Below the pieces are notes generated by a model. It made no database searches and was not told where the DNA came from. It was given only the letters and a program-made list of their open reading frames with translations. Positions 9,723-19,099 of a stretch of DNA of 64,000 nt are shown here, piece by piece. Every line of letters starts with the position of its first letter. Position 1 is the stretch's first letter. A program made the position numbers and the translations under genes. Origin of the DNA: Bradyrhizobium sp. dw_411 (GTDB lineage Bacteria; Pseudomonadota; Alphaproteobacteria; Rhizobiales; Xanthobacteraceae); NCBI RefSeq assembly GCF_018449695.1, contig NZ_JAAVUY010000003.1, positions 372,001 to 436,000 on the forward strand. The letters are read 5' to 3'.

Positions 9723-10925
9723 TCAGTTTTTTTCTGTTGCGCCGTCGTCTGTCAGACGCCACGTATGCCGGGCGATCATCAAATCTTCGTTGGTCGGTAT
9801 CACCCAGGCCGAGGTTCTGCTGTCAGGTGTCGTGATCCTTGAAGCGCCCGCGGTATTCGCCGCCTCATCCAGTTCGATACCAAGCCATGCAGCTTGCTGG
9901 CATGCCTGCCGGCGGATTTCGGGCGCATGTTCGCCGATACCCGCTGTGAAGACGAGCGCGTCCAGGCCGCCGAGACTGGCGGCAAGCGATCCCAATTCGC
10001 GACTAATCCGATAGACGAACAGGGCAATGGCCCTGGCGGCCAGCGGATCATCGCTGGCGAGCAGCGCCCGCATGTCATCGCTGACGCCGGATACGCCCAA
10101 CAGACCGGAGGAATGATAGAGCAGGTCGGTTACGGCCTGCGGTGTCATGCCCTTCTCCCGGAGGAGGTAGAGCACAACGCCCGGATCGAGATTGCCGCAT
10201 CTGGTGCCCATCGGAAGGCCATCGAGCGCGGTAAAGCCCATGGTCGTTGCAACGCTCTGCCGCCGGTGCATCGCGCACATGCTGGCCCCGTTGCCGAGAT
10301 GGGCAACGACAACGCGGCCCTCGGCGGCCGCCGGACCAAGGACATCGGGAAGAATGCTGGCGATATACTCATAGGACAGGCCGTGGAATCCGTACCTTCG
10401 GATACCTTGATCCGTGATCGCACGTGGCAACGCAAAGGCCGTCGCGATTTCGGGCTGGGTATGGTGGAAGGCGGTGTCGAAACACGCGACCTGCGGTAGT
10501 GCCGGATGAAGCTTCGAGATAGCCGCGATGGCGGCGAGATTATGGGGTTGATGAAGTGGCGCGAGCGGAATGAGTTTATTCAATTCGCCGATCACCGTGG
10601 GATCGATGCGTACGGGGCTGGAATAGACCGATCCGCCATGCACCACGCGATGCCCGGCGGCGACCAGGTCGCTGTTCGAAAACTGCCGCTCCACCCAACG
10701 GAGGAGAGCGGCGAGGGTGTTTTCGTGGGTGGCGGCATCCGTCAAATACTGATCCGCCAAAGTTGCTCCCGAGTTGTCCTTGGCGACGAAATGCACCCGA
10801 TGTCCAATGCCGTCGAGCTCGCCGTCGCAGATCAGTCCCTTGGCTCCCGGCCGTACATGCCCTTCGAAGAGCGAGAACTTGATGCTCGATGAGCCCGCGT
10901 TCAGGATGAGGATGGCGTCGCTCAC
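9723..10925 (-). CDS. ackA: Acetate kinase
   Basis: 400 residues, the normal family length. It starts with the phosphate-binding NAGSSSIKF and carries FDTAFH, GFHGLSYEY and LGNGAS, all typical of AckA. It converts acetyl phosphate and ADP to acetate and ATP. The start overlaps the stop of the upstream phosphotransacylase gene by 4 nt (ATGA), so the two are translationally coupled. Downstream of phosphoketolase it gives substrate-level ATP without respiration. Confidence 0.96.
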   Translation of the reverse strand: MSDAILILNAGSSSIKFSLFEGHVRPGAKGLICDGELDGIGHRVHFVAKDNSGATLADQYLTDAATHENTLAALLRWVERQFSNSDLVAAGHRVVHGGSVYSSPVRIDPTVIGELNKLIPLAPLHQPHNLAAIAAISKLHPALPQVACFDTAFHHTQPEIATAFALPRAITDQGIRRYGFHGLSYEYIASILPDVLGPAAAEGRVVVAHLGNGASMCAMHRRQSVATTMGFTALDGLPMGTRCGNLDPGVVLYLLREKGMTPQAVTDLLYHSSGLLGVSGVSDDMRALLASDDPLAARAIALFVYRISRELGSLAASLGGLDALVFTAGIGEHAPEIRRQACQQAAWLGIELDEAANTAGASRITTPDSRTSAWVIPTNEDLMIARHTWRLTDDGATEKN

Positions 10926-12316
10926 GATACCACCCTCGTTTTGTGGCGTGCGAGTAGCAACGCGATGGCGCAGGAGCCCAATCGCGCCAGCGTCTTGTCG
11001 GCGCGGCTCGTTAGAATGATCGGCACCCGTGCGCCGAGTACGATTCCGGCCATTTGTGCCTCCGCAAGATATTCAAGCTGTTTGGCGAGCATGTTGCCCG
11101 CTTCGAGGTCCGGCACCACGAGGATGTCGGCCCGGCCTGCGACGGGAGAAACGATTCCCTTCGTCCTGGCCGCTTCCAACGAAACGGCGTTGTCGAAGGC
11201 GAGCGGCCCATCGAGAATGCCGCCCGTGATTTGACCCCGGTCGGCCATTTTGCAAAGAGCCGCCGCGTCAAGCGTCGAGCGAATGCCTTCCGTAACCGTC
11301 TCGACCGCCGAGAGAATGGCTACTCTCGGTTCCGGGATACCCAGGGAATGTGCCAATTCGATCGCGTTCTGGACGATGTCGCGCTTGTCGGGCAAAGTTG
11401 GGCTGATATTGACCGCAGCGTCCGTGATAAGAAGCGGCCGGGGATAGCTGGGCGCGTCGATCGCGTAGACATGACTGATGCGCCTGGCAGTTCGCAGGCC
11501 AAGGTCGTGGTCGACGACGGCGTGCATCAGCTCTTCGGTGTGGAGCGAGCCCTTCATTAACGCTTCGACCCTGCCGGTGCGGGCCATCGCGACGGCTTTT
11601 GCGGCAGCCGCCTCGCTGTGTTCGGTTGCGACGATTTCATAAGGCGAGAGGTCGAGTCCCGCCTGGGTGGCGGCGGCGCGAATTCTGGTTTCCGGACCAA
11701 CCAGGATCGGCACGATAAGCCCGGCGCGCGCCGCCTCGACGGCGCCGAGCAGAGAGACGGTATCGACCGGATGGACGACCGCTGTGGTGATCGGGGCGAG
11801 ACCGCGGGTCATCTCGATCAGGTTTTCGTAGCGGCGTCCTTTTTGCCGCAATTCAATTTCGGGAAGAACAACGCGTGGTCGGCAGATTTTCTCGGCCGGG
11901 GCGATAACCTCCGCCGTGCCGGAAATGACCTCTTCGCCATGCTGGTTCGATACGCGGCATTCGAAGATGACGCGATGCGTTTTTTCGACTTTCTCCTTCA
12001 CTGTTACCGTCACAGTGATTGTGTCCCCCAGACCTACCGGTTTGAGGAAATGCAAGGACTGATCCACATAGATCGTCCCCGGACCCGGCAATTGCGTTCC
12101 AAGCACCGTCGATATCAGCGCCGCACCCCACATGCCGTGGGCCACAATCCTGTGGAAGAAGTCGCTCTTCGCGAAGGTCTGGTCGACATGGGCCGGGTTG
12201 ACATCGCCGGACATGATCGCAAATACTTCAATGTCCTTATAGGTGAGCGTCCGGACCAGACTGGCGGTGTCGCCCAGCTTGATCTCGTCAAATGTCCGGT
12301 TTTCGATTTGCTCCAT
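10922..12316 (-). CDS. MaoC-domain / phosphate acetyl(butyryl)transferase fusion
   Basis: 464 residues. Residues 1-150 are a MaoC hot-dog domain with the DVNPAHVD and HGMWGA hydratase segment; about 160-464 are a Pta/Ptb phosphotransacylase. This known bifunctional form lacks the long N-terminus of enteric Pta. The C-terminal domain would interconvert acetyl phosphate and acetyl-CoA, and the MaoC domain suggests a hydroxyacyl/enoyl-CoA step on the PHB side. GGAGG lies 7 nt before ATG 12316. It follows fabI by 27 nt and overlaps ackA. Confidence 0.92.
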   Translation of the reverse strand: MEQIENRTFDEIKLGDTASLVRTLTYKDIEVFAIMSGDVNPAHVDQTFAKSDFFHRIVAHGMWGAALISTVLGTQLPGPGTIYVDQSLHFLKPVGLGDTITVTVTVKEKVEKTHRVIFECRVSNQHGEEVISGTAEVIAPAEKICRPRVVLPEIELRQKGRRYENLIEMTRGLAPITTAVVHPVDTVSLLGAVEAARAGLIVPILVGPETRIRAAATQAGLDLSPYEIVATEHSEAAAAKAVAMARTGRVEALMKGSLHTEELMHAVVDHDLGLRTARRISHVYAIDAPSYPRPLLITDAAVNISPTLPDKRDIVQNAIELAHSLGIPEPRVAILSAVETVTEGIRSTLDAAALCKMADRGQITGGILDGPLAFDNAVSLEAARTKGIVSPVAGRADILVVPDLEAGNMLAKQLEYLAEAQMAGIVLGARVPIILTSRADKTLARLGSCAIALLLARHKTRVVS

Positions 12317-12343
12317 CCAATTCCTCCAGGCGCTCGCTAACGC

Positions 12344-13153
12344 TCAGCCGACGATGTGATATCCCGCATCGATGTATTCGATGTTTCCAGTCAGTCCCTT
12401 CGCGGCGTCGCTGACCAGAAAAACCGCGAGATTTCCCACATCTTCGATGCTGACGAGCCGGTGCTCAGGTGTGCGGGCGCGGGTCCGTTCCAGCAGTTCA
12501 TCGAAGCGCTCGATGCCGGATGCGGCGCGCGTTTTCAACGGCCCTGGAGAGAGCGCGTGAACGCGAATATGCTTCGGGCCGAGTTCGGCCGCCATATAAC
12601 GTACCGAACTCTCGAGTGCGGCCTTCACCGGCCCCATCAGATTATAATCTTCAACGACTTTTTCTGAACCATAGAAGGTGACAGTCAGCAGGCAGCCTCC
12701 CTGCTTCATGAGAGGTTCGGCCAGCCGCGCCATGCGAATGAAGGAATGGCAGGACACATCCATCGCCATTGCGAAACCGGCTTGTGAGCAATCGGTGATG
12801 CGGCTGTGCAAATCCTCTTTCGGCGCATAGGCGATCGAATGCAGCAGGAAATCGAGACATCCCCAGTCCTCACGGATATGCGAGAACACTGTATCGAGCT
12901 GACCTGGCTCACGAACGTCGCAGGGAACTACGATCGGGCTTTCAAGTTTCTCGGCGAGCGGCCTGACGTAAGGTTCGGCCTTTGCATTGAGATAGGTGAC
13001 CGCAATCTCCGCGCCGGCATTGTGAAGCATCCGGGCGCAGCCATAGGCTATGCTGCTTTCGTTGGCGATGCCAACGATCAGGCCTTTCTTGCCACGTAGC
13101 GAAACAATCCCTTCGCTGTCCGAACCGTCGGAGGAAACATCTTGCACAGGCAT
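12344..13153 (-). CDS. fabI: Enoyl-[acyl-carrier-protein] reductase, FabI type
   Basis: 269 residues. The FabI-specific cofactor segment GLIVGIANESSIAYG and the catalytic pair Tyr-x6-Lys in DYNLMGPVK are present, with the second active-site Tyr in FYGSEK. It reduces enoyl-ACP with NAD(P)H in the last step of fatty-acid elongation. ATG 13153 gives an N-terminus about 20 residues longer than usual; an upstream ATG at 13318 would run into the phosphoketolase gene. Within a fermentative operon it may act as a hydride sink or a second FabI copy; that is inference. Confidence 0.9.
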   Translation of the reverse strand: MPVQDVSSDGSDSEGIVSLRGKKGLIVGIANESSIAYGCARMLHNAGAEIAVTYLNAKAEPYVRPLAEKLESPIVVPCDVREPGQLDTVFSHIREDWGCLDFLLHSIAYAPKEDLHSRITDCSQAGFAMAMDVSCHSFIRMARLAEPLMKQGGCLLTVTFYGSEKVVEDYNLMGPVKAALESSVRYMAAELGPKHIRVHALSPGPLKTRAASGIERFDELLERTRARTPEHRLVSIEDVGNLAVFLVSDAAKGLTGNIEYIDAGYHIVG

Positions 13154-13199
13154 TGTGTCATCCGTTCTCACGTTACTTGTACGGCTTCGATCGACCAGA

Positions 13200-15617
13200 T
13201 CACGTTTCGCGGATCGCAGGGTCCGCAGCGGAGCCGTAAGGCCATTTCCAGTCCCGGATTTGCGGCATGTCTTCGCCGTGTTGGCGGACATATCGCGTAT
13301 GCTCGAGGAGGGCGTCACGAAATTGCTGCTTGATATGAGCGGCGGCGACGCTCAGACCGGGCACCCGCTCGATCACTTCGATCGCCAAATGAAACCGGTC
13401 GAGCTCGTTCAGTACGACCATATCGAAGGGGGTCGTGGTGGTACCCTCTTCCTCAAAACCACGAACGTGCATTCCGGCGTGGTTGGTCCTGTTGTAGGTG
13501 AGGCGGTGGATCAGATGGGGATAGCCGTGAAAGGCGAAGATCACCGGCTTGTCGCAGGTGAATATGCCGTCGAAATCGCGGTCGCTGATGCCATGCGGAT
13601 GTTGTTCTTCCGGCTGCAATGTCATCAGGTCGACGACGTTGACGACGCGAATCCTTAAATTGGGCAACGCCTTTCGCAACAGATCGACCGCGGCCAGGGT
13701 TTCGAGCGTCGGCACGTCGCCGGCGCAAGCCATCACAACGTCGGGCTCAAGGCCTTCGGTTTCGGTACCGGCCCAAGGCCATATTCCGATGCCGGCGTCG
13801 CAGTGGGGGGCGGCCTGTTGCATGGTCAGCCATTGTGGGGAGGGTTGCTTGCCGGCAACGATCACGTTGATGCGATCATATGTCCGAAGACAATGGTCGG
13901 TAATCCAGAGCAGCGTATTGGCATCGGGCGGAAAATAGACGCGAACGATGTCGGCCTTCTTGTTGACCACGAGATCGACGAAACCGGGATCCTGATGGCT
14001 GAAGCCGTTGTGGTCCTGTCGCCAGACGTGTGACGACAAGAGATAGTTGAGGGAGGCGATCGGGCGTCTCCACGGCAGGCTACGCGAAACCTTCAGCCAT
14101 TTGGCATGCTGGTTGAACATCGAATCCACGATGTGAATGAAGGCCTCGTAGCAGGAGAAAAAACCGTGCCGACCGGTAAGCAGATATCCCTCGAGCCAGC
14201 CCTGGCAGAGATGCTCGCTCAGGACTTCCATCACCCGACCGTCCTGGGCCAGATGGACGTCGTAGGGTTCGACGCGCTCCATCCAGGCCCGCTCGGTGAC
14301 ATCGAACACTGCATCAAGCCTGTTCGATGCTGTCTCGTCCGGCCCCATCAGGCGGAAATTCCGTGCCTCAGCATTGAACGCAATAACCTCGCGGAGGAAC
14401 TGCCCCATGACACGCGTTGCTTCGGCTTCGACGCTGCCGGGGTGTGGTACGTCCACGGCATAGGAATGGAAGTCCGGTAGCTCAAGTTCGCGCTTGAGCA
14501 GTCCGCCGTTGGCGTGCGGATTGGCACCCATGCGACGGCTGCCGGCCGGCGCAAGCGCCTGTATTTCGTCGTGCAGCCGGCCTCTCTCATCGAAAAGCGT
14601 TTCCGGCTGATAGCTTCGCATCCACTGCTCAAGCAGTTCCAGATGGCCTGGATCGCCGCGGGGGTTGGCGATCGGCACTTGGTGCGCGCGCCAGAAGCCC
14701 TCGACTTTCAAGCCATCGACTTCTTTCGGACCGGTCCAGCCTTTGGGACTTCGCAACACGATCATCGGCCATTTCGGGCGCTCGCTCGTCGCGCGTCCGT
14801 CCCGAGCGGCTGTCTGGATGGCGCGGATCTTGTCCAGCGCGCTATCCAGCGTTGCCGCCATCAGACGGTGCATTGTGGCGGGGTCGTCGCCTTCGACGAA
14901 CAGCGGTTCGTGGCCGTAGCCGAGAAACAGACTTCGTACCTCGTCATCGCTCATTCGGCCGAGGACCGTCGGATTGGCGATCTTGTAGCCGTTAAGGTGC
15001 AGGATCGGCAGTACGGCGCCGTCATGCGCCGGATTCAGGAACTTGTTGGAATGCCAGGAAGCGGCGAGGGGACCGGTTTCGGCCTCGCCGTCGCCGACCA
15101 CGCAGGCACAGATCAGATCGGGATTGTCGAATGCGGCGCCATAGGCATGTACCAGCGCATAACCGAGTTCGCCGCCTTCATGGATCGAGCCCGGCGTTTC
15201 CGGCGCGGCGTGGCTTGGAATCCCGCCTGGGAACGAGAACTGGCGAAACAGTTTGTGGAGGCCATCGGTATTGCGGCCGATATCGGGGTAGATCTCGCTG
15301 TAGCTGCCCTCGAGATAGGTATTGGCTACCATGCCCGGTCCGCCATGTCCGGGACCGCAGACGTAAATGACGTTGAGGTCGCGCGCGCGGATGGCGCGAT
15401 TAAGATGTGCGTAGACAAAATTCAGTCCAGGCGTCGTGCCCCAGTGTCCAAGCAGTCGCGGTTTAATATGCTCCGGCCGTAGCGGCTCACGCAGCAGGGG
15501 ATTGTCGAGCAGGTAAATCTGGCCCACCGAAAGATAGTTCGCGGCGCGCCAGTAACGGTCAAGCAGATCGAAATCACCGGTGTTCCCCTGACTATCGTTT
15601 GCGACTGTCGTTTGCAT
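13200..15617 (-). CDS. xfp: Xylulose-5-phosphate/fructose-6-phosphate phosphoketolase
   Basis: 805 residues, the normal length. The thiamine-diphosphate signature region GDGEAETGP is present, with long matches to the family such as GPGHGGPGM and [10 protein letters not shown]. It splits xylulose-5-P to acetyl phosphate and glyceraldehyde-3-P with no redox cost. GGAGG lies 7 nt before ATG 15617; the longer open frame to 15758 is Arg/Trp-rich and not family-like. It heads the operon xfp-fabI-pta-ackA-phaC-like. A FixK box at 15796-15809 predicts a leader of about 144 nt. Confidence 0.95.
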   Translation of the reverse strand: MQTTVANDSQGNTGDFDLLDRYWRAANYLSVGQIYLLDNPLLREPLRPEHIKPRLLGHWGTTPGLNFVYAHLNRAIRARDLNVIYVCGPGHGGPGMVANTYLEGSYSEIYPDIGRNTDGLHKLFRQFSFPGGIPSHAAPETPGSIHEGGELGYALVHAYGAAFDNPDLICACVVGDGEAETGPLAASWHSNKFLNPAHDGAVLPILHLNGYKIANPTVLGRMSDDEVRSLFLGYGHEPLFVEGDDPATMHRLMAATLDSALDKIRAIQTAARDGRATSERPKWPMIVLRSPKGWTGPKEVDGLKVEGFWRAHQVPIANPRGDPGHLELLEQWMRSYQPETLFDERGRLHDEIQALAPAGSRRMGANPHANGGLLKRELELPDFHSYAVDVPHPGSVEAEATRVMGQFLREVIAFNAEARNFRLMGPDETASNRLDAVFDVTERAWMERVEPYDVHLAQDGRVMEVLSEHLCQGWLEGYLLTGRHGFFSCYEAFIHIVDSMFNQHAKWLKVSRSLPWRRPIASLNYLLSSHVWRQDHNGFSHQDPGFVDLVVNKKADIVRVYFPPDANTLLWITDHCLRTYDRINVIVAGKQPSPQWLTMQQAAPHCDAGIGIWPWAGTETEGLEPDVVMACAGDVPTLETLAAVDLLRKALPNLRIRVVNVVDLMTLQPEEQHPHGISDRDFDGIFTCDKPVIFAFHGYPHLIHRLTYNRTNHAGMHVRGFEEEGTTTTPFDMVVLNELDRFHLAIEVIERVPGLSVAAAHIKQQFRDALLEHTRYVRQHGEDMPQIRDWKWPYGSAADPAIRET

Positions 15618-15795
15618 GTGACGCCTCCAGGAATGGACCGATGAAGAACACAGGTGAGGTCCAATCGATCCACCGTGTCGTGAAATCAAAGCCGGGGCCG
15701 CGAATGTGCGCCGATCGCACCACCAACGTCTCCTTTGGCTTCTGCATCGCGATCCCAACTCTCGAACTTATTGGTGCCTTAACCGGGCCGACGGG

Positions 15796-15809
15796 TTGAT
15801 CTGTCTCAA
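15796..15809. promoter_or_regulatory. FixK/FNR box for the phosphoketolase operon
   Basis: TTGATCTGTCTCAA is an exact TTGA-N6-TCAA. Leftward at -41.5 the transcript would start near 15761, leaving a 144-nt leader before xfp. Together with the box at 15865-15878 it occupies the 350-bp gene-free divergent region 15618-15967. Confidence 0.7.
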
Positions 15810-15864
15810 GCAGCCAGTTTCTTGGGCATAGGTGTCCTCCGTGTGACCGTTTTCGGCGCCAGAT

Positions 15865-15878
15865 TTGAGCTAGCGCAA
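15865..15878. promoter_or_regulatory. FixK-type box upstream of hemN
   Basis: TTGAGCTAGCGCAA fits the wider Bradyrhizobium FixK2 consensus TTG(A/C)-N6-(T/G)CAA. Rightward at -41.5 the transcript would start near 15913, 55 nt before the hemN ATG. FixK-dependent hemN genes are known in rhizobia. Confidence 0.65.
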
Positions 15879-15967
15879 AGTCGCTCCTGCCGTTGAGGTC
15901 ATAAATACGTCGTCAGGCACGAGAAGCCCGGTCGACGGCGGCTCAATCCATTCGGGAACGGTACGAA

Positions 15968-17320
15968 ATGAGACCAGATCTCGCGGTTTGCTACGGACAG
16001 GAAAGGTTACCGAGATATACGAGCTATCCCACCGCACCGCATTTCTCAGCTGAGATCGGCCCGGATATCTACGCCGAATGGCTGAAGACGATTCCGCAAC
16101 ACGCCAGCACGTCGCTCTATATGCACGTTCCGTTCTGCCGGTCGATGTGCTGGTATTGCGGCTGCCATACCTCGGTCGTTCGCCGCGATGAGCCGGTGGC
16201 CCGATATGCTTCGGCTCTGCGCTGTGAAATCGATCTGGTATCGCGACAAGTCGAGCGACGCATCCAGGTTGACCATATCCATTTTGGCGGCGGCACGCCG
16301 ACCATCATGACACCCGAGACCTTCGCGGATCTGATCGGCTCGATCAGGCATTCGTTCCTTGTCACTCCTTCCGCCGAGATTGCCGTCGAAATCGACCCGC
16401 GTACGCTTTCGGACGCGATGATCGACGCACTGGCCTATGGTGGTGTCAATCGGGTGAGCCTCGGTGTGCAGAGCTGCGATCCGATCGTCCAGCGTGCAAT
16501 CCACCGGGTACAAAGTTTCGAGGAAACCGCCGCCGCAACGGCAAATCTGCGACGCGCGGGTATCCACGGTGTCAATTTCGATCTGATCTACGGACTGCCG
16601 CATCAGACGGTAGCCTCGTGCCTCGATACGGTCCGCCAATGCATCGAACTTCGCCCCGATCGCTTCTCGGTGTTCGGCTACGCACACGTTCCAACCTTCA
16701 AGAAGCACCAGCGCAAGATAAATGAGGCGTGGCTGCCCGACAGCCTCGAACGCCATGAACAATCATATGCGATCACCAATGCGTTGAAGGAGGCTGGATA
16801 CTCGCAGATCGGGCTGGACCACTTTGCGCTGCCCGACGATGCCATGGCCGCCGCGTTACGGAACGGGGCACTTCGCAGGAACTTCCAAGGTTACACCACC
16901 GATGACAGCAATATATTGCTGGGCTTCGGTGCCAGTGCGATCGGACGCATGCCACAAGGCTACGTGCAGAACGAAGTTAACACGCACGCTTATCTGGAAT
17001 CGATTGCCAATGGCAAGTTGGCGACCGTCAAGGGCTACGCGTTGACCGATGACGACCGGCTGCGCGCGGAGATCATCGAACACGTCATGTGCGACTTCGG
17101 CGTCGATCTCGATCCAATTTGCGCCCGGCACCGTTCGGCACCGGAAACGATACTGAACGCGTCGCCTCGTTTGAAAAAACTGATTTCCGACGGCGTTGTC
17201 CAACGCGAAGGTACCACGTTCAATCTGGCGCAAGACTCCCGATTTCTCGTTCGCAGTCTGGCAGCGGCATTCGATGCGCATCTGGACGGATCGAAGCAAC
17301 TCCACAGCAGGGCAGTTTAG
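15968..17320 (+). CDS. hemN: Oxygen-independent coproporphyrinogen III oxidase (radical SAM)
   Basis: 450 residues, full length. The radical-SAM cluster motif CRSMCWYCGC (Cx3CxxC plus the extra HemN Cys) lies at about residues 56-65, followed by FGGGTPT and a C-terminal HemN domain. It decarboxylates coproporphyrinogen III to protoporphyrinogen IX without O2, supplying heme to the cbb3 oxidase and other cytochromes when the O2-dependent HemF cannot work. It is divergent from the phosphoketolase operon, with its own FixK-type box. Confidence 0.96.
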   Translation: MRPDLAVCYGQERLPRYTSYPTAPHFSAEIGPDIYAEWLKTIPQHASTSLYMHVPFCRSMCWYCGCHTSVVRRDEPVARYASALRCEIDLVSRQVERRIQVDHIHFGGGTPTIMTPETFADLIGSIRHSFLVTPSAEIAVEIDPRTLSDAMIDALAYGGVNRVSLGVQSCDPIVQRAIHRVQSFEETAAATANLRRAGIHGVNFDLIYGLPHQTVASCLDTVRQCIELRPDRFSVFGYAHVPTFKKHQRKINEAWLPDSLERHEQSYAITNALKEAGYSQIGLDHFALPDDAMAAALRNGALRRNFQGYTTDDSNILLGFGASAIGRMPQGYVQNEVNTHAYLESIANGKLATVKGYALTDDDRLRAEIIEHVMCDFGVDLDPICARHRSAPETILNASPRLKKLISDGVVQREGTTFNLAQDSRFLVRSLAAAFDAHLDGSKQLHSRAV

Positions 17321-17391
17321 GTCGATTGGCGGAGCCGGCCAGCGGCACAATCGCGGAATATTTCGATTTTCGCCGCCGCGAGCAGCTGAAT

Positions 17392-17405
17392 TTGACTTGG
17401 ATCAA
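17392..17405. promoter_or_regulatory. FixK/FNR box before a 58-residue Cys protein gene
   Basis: TTGACTTGGATCAA is an exact TTGA-N6-TCAA. The predicted rightward start (near 17440) coincides with the candidate ATG at 17439, so translation may begin at ATG 17448 on a nearly leaderless message. Confidence 0.6.
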
Positions 17406-17438
17406 GGTGAGGGCGGCCCGGTCTCGGATATTCATGCC

Positions 17439-17615
17439 ATGAGTTCCATGATCGTATTTCGATGCCCCCGGACGGGCATGAAGGTGCAGACACCACTCTT
17501 CAAGCAGGCGGCGAACGAGCCGAAGCTTTACGAGCTCGTGACCTGTCCGGCGTGCACCCAATTCCACTTCATCAATAAAGCCACCGGTAAAGCGCTGGGT
17601 GACAGCAGCGAATAG
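17439..17615 (+). CDS. Small Cys-containing (zinc-ribbon-like) protein, unknown function
   Basis: 58 residues from ATG 17439, or 55 from ATG 17448. One Cys-Pro lies near the N-terminus (FRCPRTG) and a CPAC pair near the middle, with a following His, which resembles a degenerate zinc ribbon. The frame is open further upstream, but that stretch has no Cys pattern and would span the FixK box at 17392-17405. Convergent with a small membrane-protein gene 13 nt away. Function unknown; FixK control is inferred from the box. Confidence 0.6.
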   Translation: MSSMIVFRCPRTGMKVQTPLFKQAANEPKLYELVTCPACTQFHFINKATGKALGDSSE

Positions 17616-17628
17616 AGCTGCTCTGTTG

Positions 17629-18108
17629 CTAGGACGTGACAGAATCGTCCGCTCGCGTTCGCGCGAAGATGCCAGCGACAATTTGCATCATTGCTCCGAT
17701 CGCCCAACCGCCGCCGATCAGAAGAGTCCCGCTCGCGCCCATCGAGTCGTCCAGAATGATGGCGCAGACGGATACGACAGCCGCTGCCGAGGCGAGGAAC
17801 GTACCAGCGGCGCTGAGTAATTCTACCGCATCCGCTCTTGATGTGCCCTTGCGCCATAGCGGCAGTTGCACCCGGTGAGGGGGTGGCGGAGGCAGATCTA
17901 TTCCGAGATAGAAGCCGGCGGCCCCGCCAAGCATCATGGCCAGGATAGGGCCGCCTGTACCGAGCAAGTCGATGTTGGTCTTTGCCACCTCGGCTGCAAC
18001 GAACAACCCGCATGCTCCACCGGCCAAGGCGAGCCCGCTTCGTTCAAAGACGTGCGCCCACCTGCTGACGGCGGAGCGGGTATTCCATGGATCAGAACGC
18101 ATGATCAT
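17629..18108 (-). CDS. Four-helix membrane protein, unknown function
   Basis: 159 residues. Four hydrophobic stretches (about 27-44, 52-70, 97-118, 125-145) are separated by a Pro-rich loop (LPPPPP), and the C-terminus is polar. I do not recognise the family. ATG GTT-free context: start codons at 18108 and 18102 are both possible. An inverted repeat with arms TTTGAA/TTCAAA (18108-18126) touches the start, but its 7-base spacer is not that of a FixK box. Confidence 0.6.
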   Translation of the reverse strand: MIMRSDPWNTRSAVSRWAHVFERSGLALAGGACGLFVAAEVAKTNIDLLGTGGPILAMMLGGAAGFYLGIDLPPPPPHRVQLPLWRKGTSRADAVELLSAAGTFLASAAAVVSVCAIILDDSMGASGTLLIGGGWAIGAMMQIVAGIFARTRADDSVTS

Positions 18109-18313
18109 TTGAAGTTCCCGTTCAAAGGAATGTGGCTATCCATGCCAGGCGGCAGAGCGGACGAATTCGATTCCACAATGCTGCTAGGCATAGGCGACAA
18201 CCTCGCCATCGGCGGCAGCAGACTCAACAAATTAGGCTGCTGACTTTTGGCTTCTGTTTAAGACTCCCGCCGGCTCTTCCAACAGCATCCATGCCATCAA
18301 TCGCATCGGCTTC

Positions 18314-18970
18314 TTACGACAGGCCGATCGTCAAGCGGTCATCGACAGATTCAACCCCGGGAGTTGACCAGGCCGCAGTTTCGACCTTGTAGCGCTCATC
18401 CCAGTTGTCGACACGTCCTTCCAAAAGCACCTTGTTGCCGTCCTTTACGGTGACGCGTATCGCGTCCGCTTCGACCTCCGCATGCCGCTTGAGCGCGGCC
18501 TCGATCTTGGTCCTGATGTCGGATGCGTCGATACGGGGCTTTATTTTGATCATGTTTGTCACAGAAACGACGCCCGAGAGCTTGCGCATATCGTCTTCGG
18601 CTGCACGGCGCTGATATTGCCAGTCGACGGTGCCACTTAGCGTAACAAATCCGTCGTGTACCAGCACATCGACTGAATCATTCGGGACGAGAACGTCCCA
18701 TTTCAAAAGATCGGAAGCGCGTTGGGCAATTTGATCGTCCGCGGTCTTGCTCAGATAGGGATAGCGAACCTCGATATTTTCAGCGATGGCGTGCACCCCA
18801 TCTACACGCCGCGCCGCCGCTATTACAGCGAGTTTTTCTGCATAGTTGTTTACGTGCCCGCTCAAAGTCACGACATTCTTGTCGACCAGCACGCCAATAT
18901 GCTCGCCATCAAAGCTGGGATCGAATTCGAATTCGTCGATAATGTCTTGACGAAGTTTTGCTTCTTTCAT
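18314..18970 (-). CDS. Triple BON-domain stress protein (OsmY-like)
   Basis: 218 residues that read as three consecutive BON domains (about 3-70, 78-145, 150-216), each with the VTLSG or VLLEG turn. BON domains bind phospholipids and occur in envelope stress proteins. No signal peptide is visible, unlike periplasmic OsmY. ATG 18970 starts the first domain; an upstream in-frame start would lie at or above the predicted FixK-dependent transcript start (near 18997). It follows the CBS-BON and eRF1-like genes in the same direction but has its own box. Confidence 0.88.
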   Translation of the reverse strand: MKEAKLRQDIIDEFEFDPSFDGEHIGVLVDKNVVTLSGHVNNYAEKLAVIAAARRVDGVHAIAENIEVRYPYLSKTADDQIAQRASDLLKWDVLVPNDSVDVLVHDGFVTLSGTVDWQYQRRAAEDDMRKLSGVVSVTNMIKIKPRIDASDIRTKIEAALKRHAEVEADAIRVTVKDGNKVLLEGRVDNWDERYKVETAAWSTPGVESVDDRLTIGLS

Positions 18971-19031
18971 GGTGTGCCTCGATAGTGTGGTTATCTTTAA
19001 ATGCATCTTCTGCGGTCGCGCGCCGAGCACA

Positions 19032-19045
19032 TTGATCCGGATCAA
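19032..19045. promoter_or_regulatory. FixK/FNR box upstream of the BON gene
   Basis: TTGATCCGGATCAA is an exact and fully palindromic site. Leftward at -41.5 it gives a transcript start near 18997 and a 27-nt leader to ATG 18970. Confidence 0.8.
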
Positions 19046-19099
19046 GGGCGCGAAGCTCGCGTGAAATTTCAGCTCAGGCAGATCAGAACGATGGAAGCA

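Noticed and set aside
15806..15829. Seven-residue leader-like ORF (MPKKLAA) with a good GGAGG site, antisense to hemN
   Set aside because: It lies upstream of the FixK-predicted xfp transcript start and its stop sits in the box, so it is probably not translated; too short to support.
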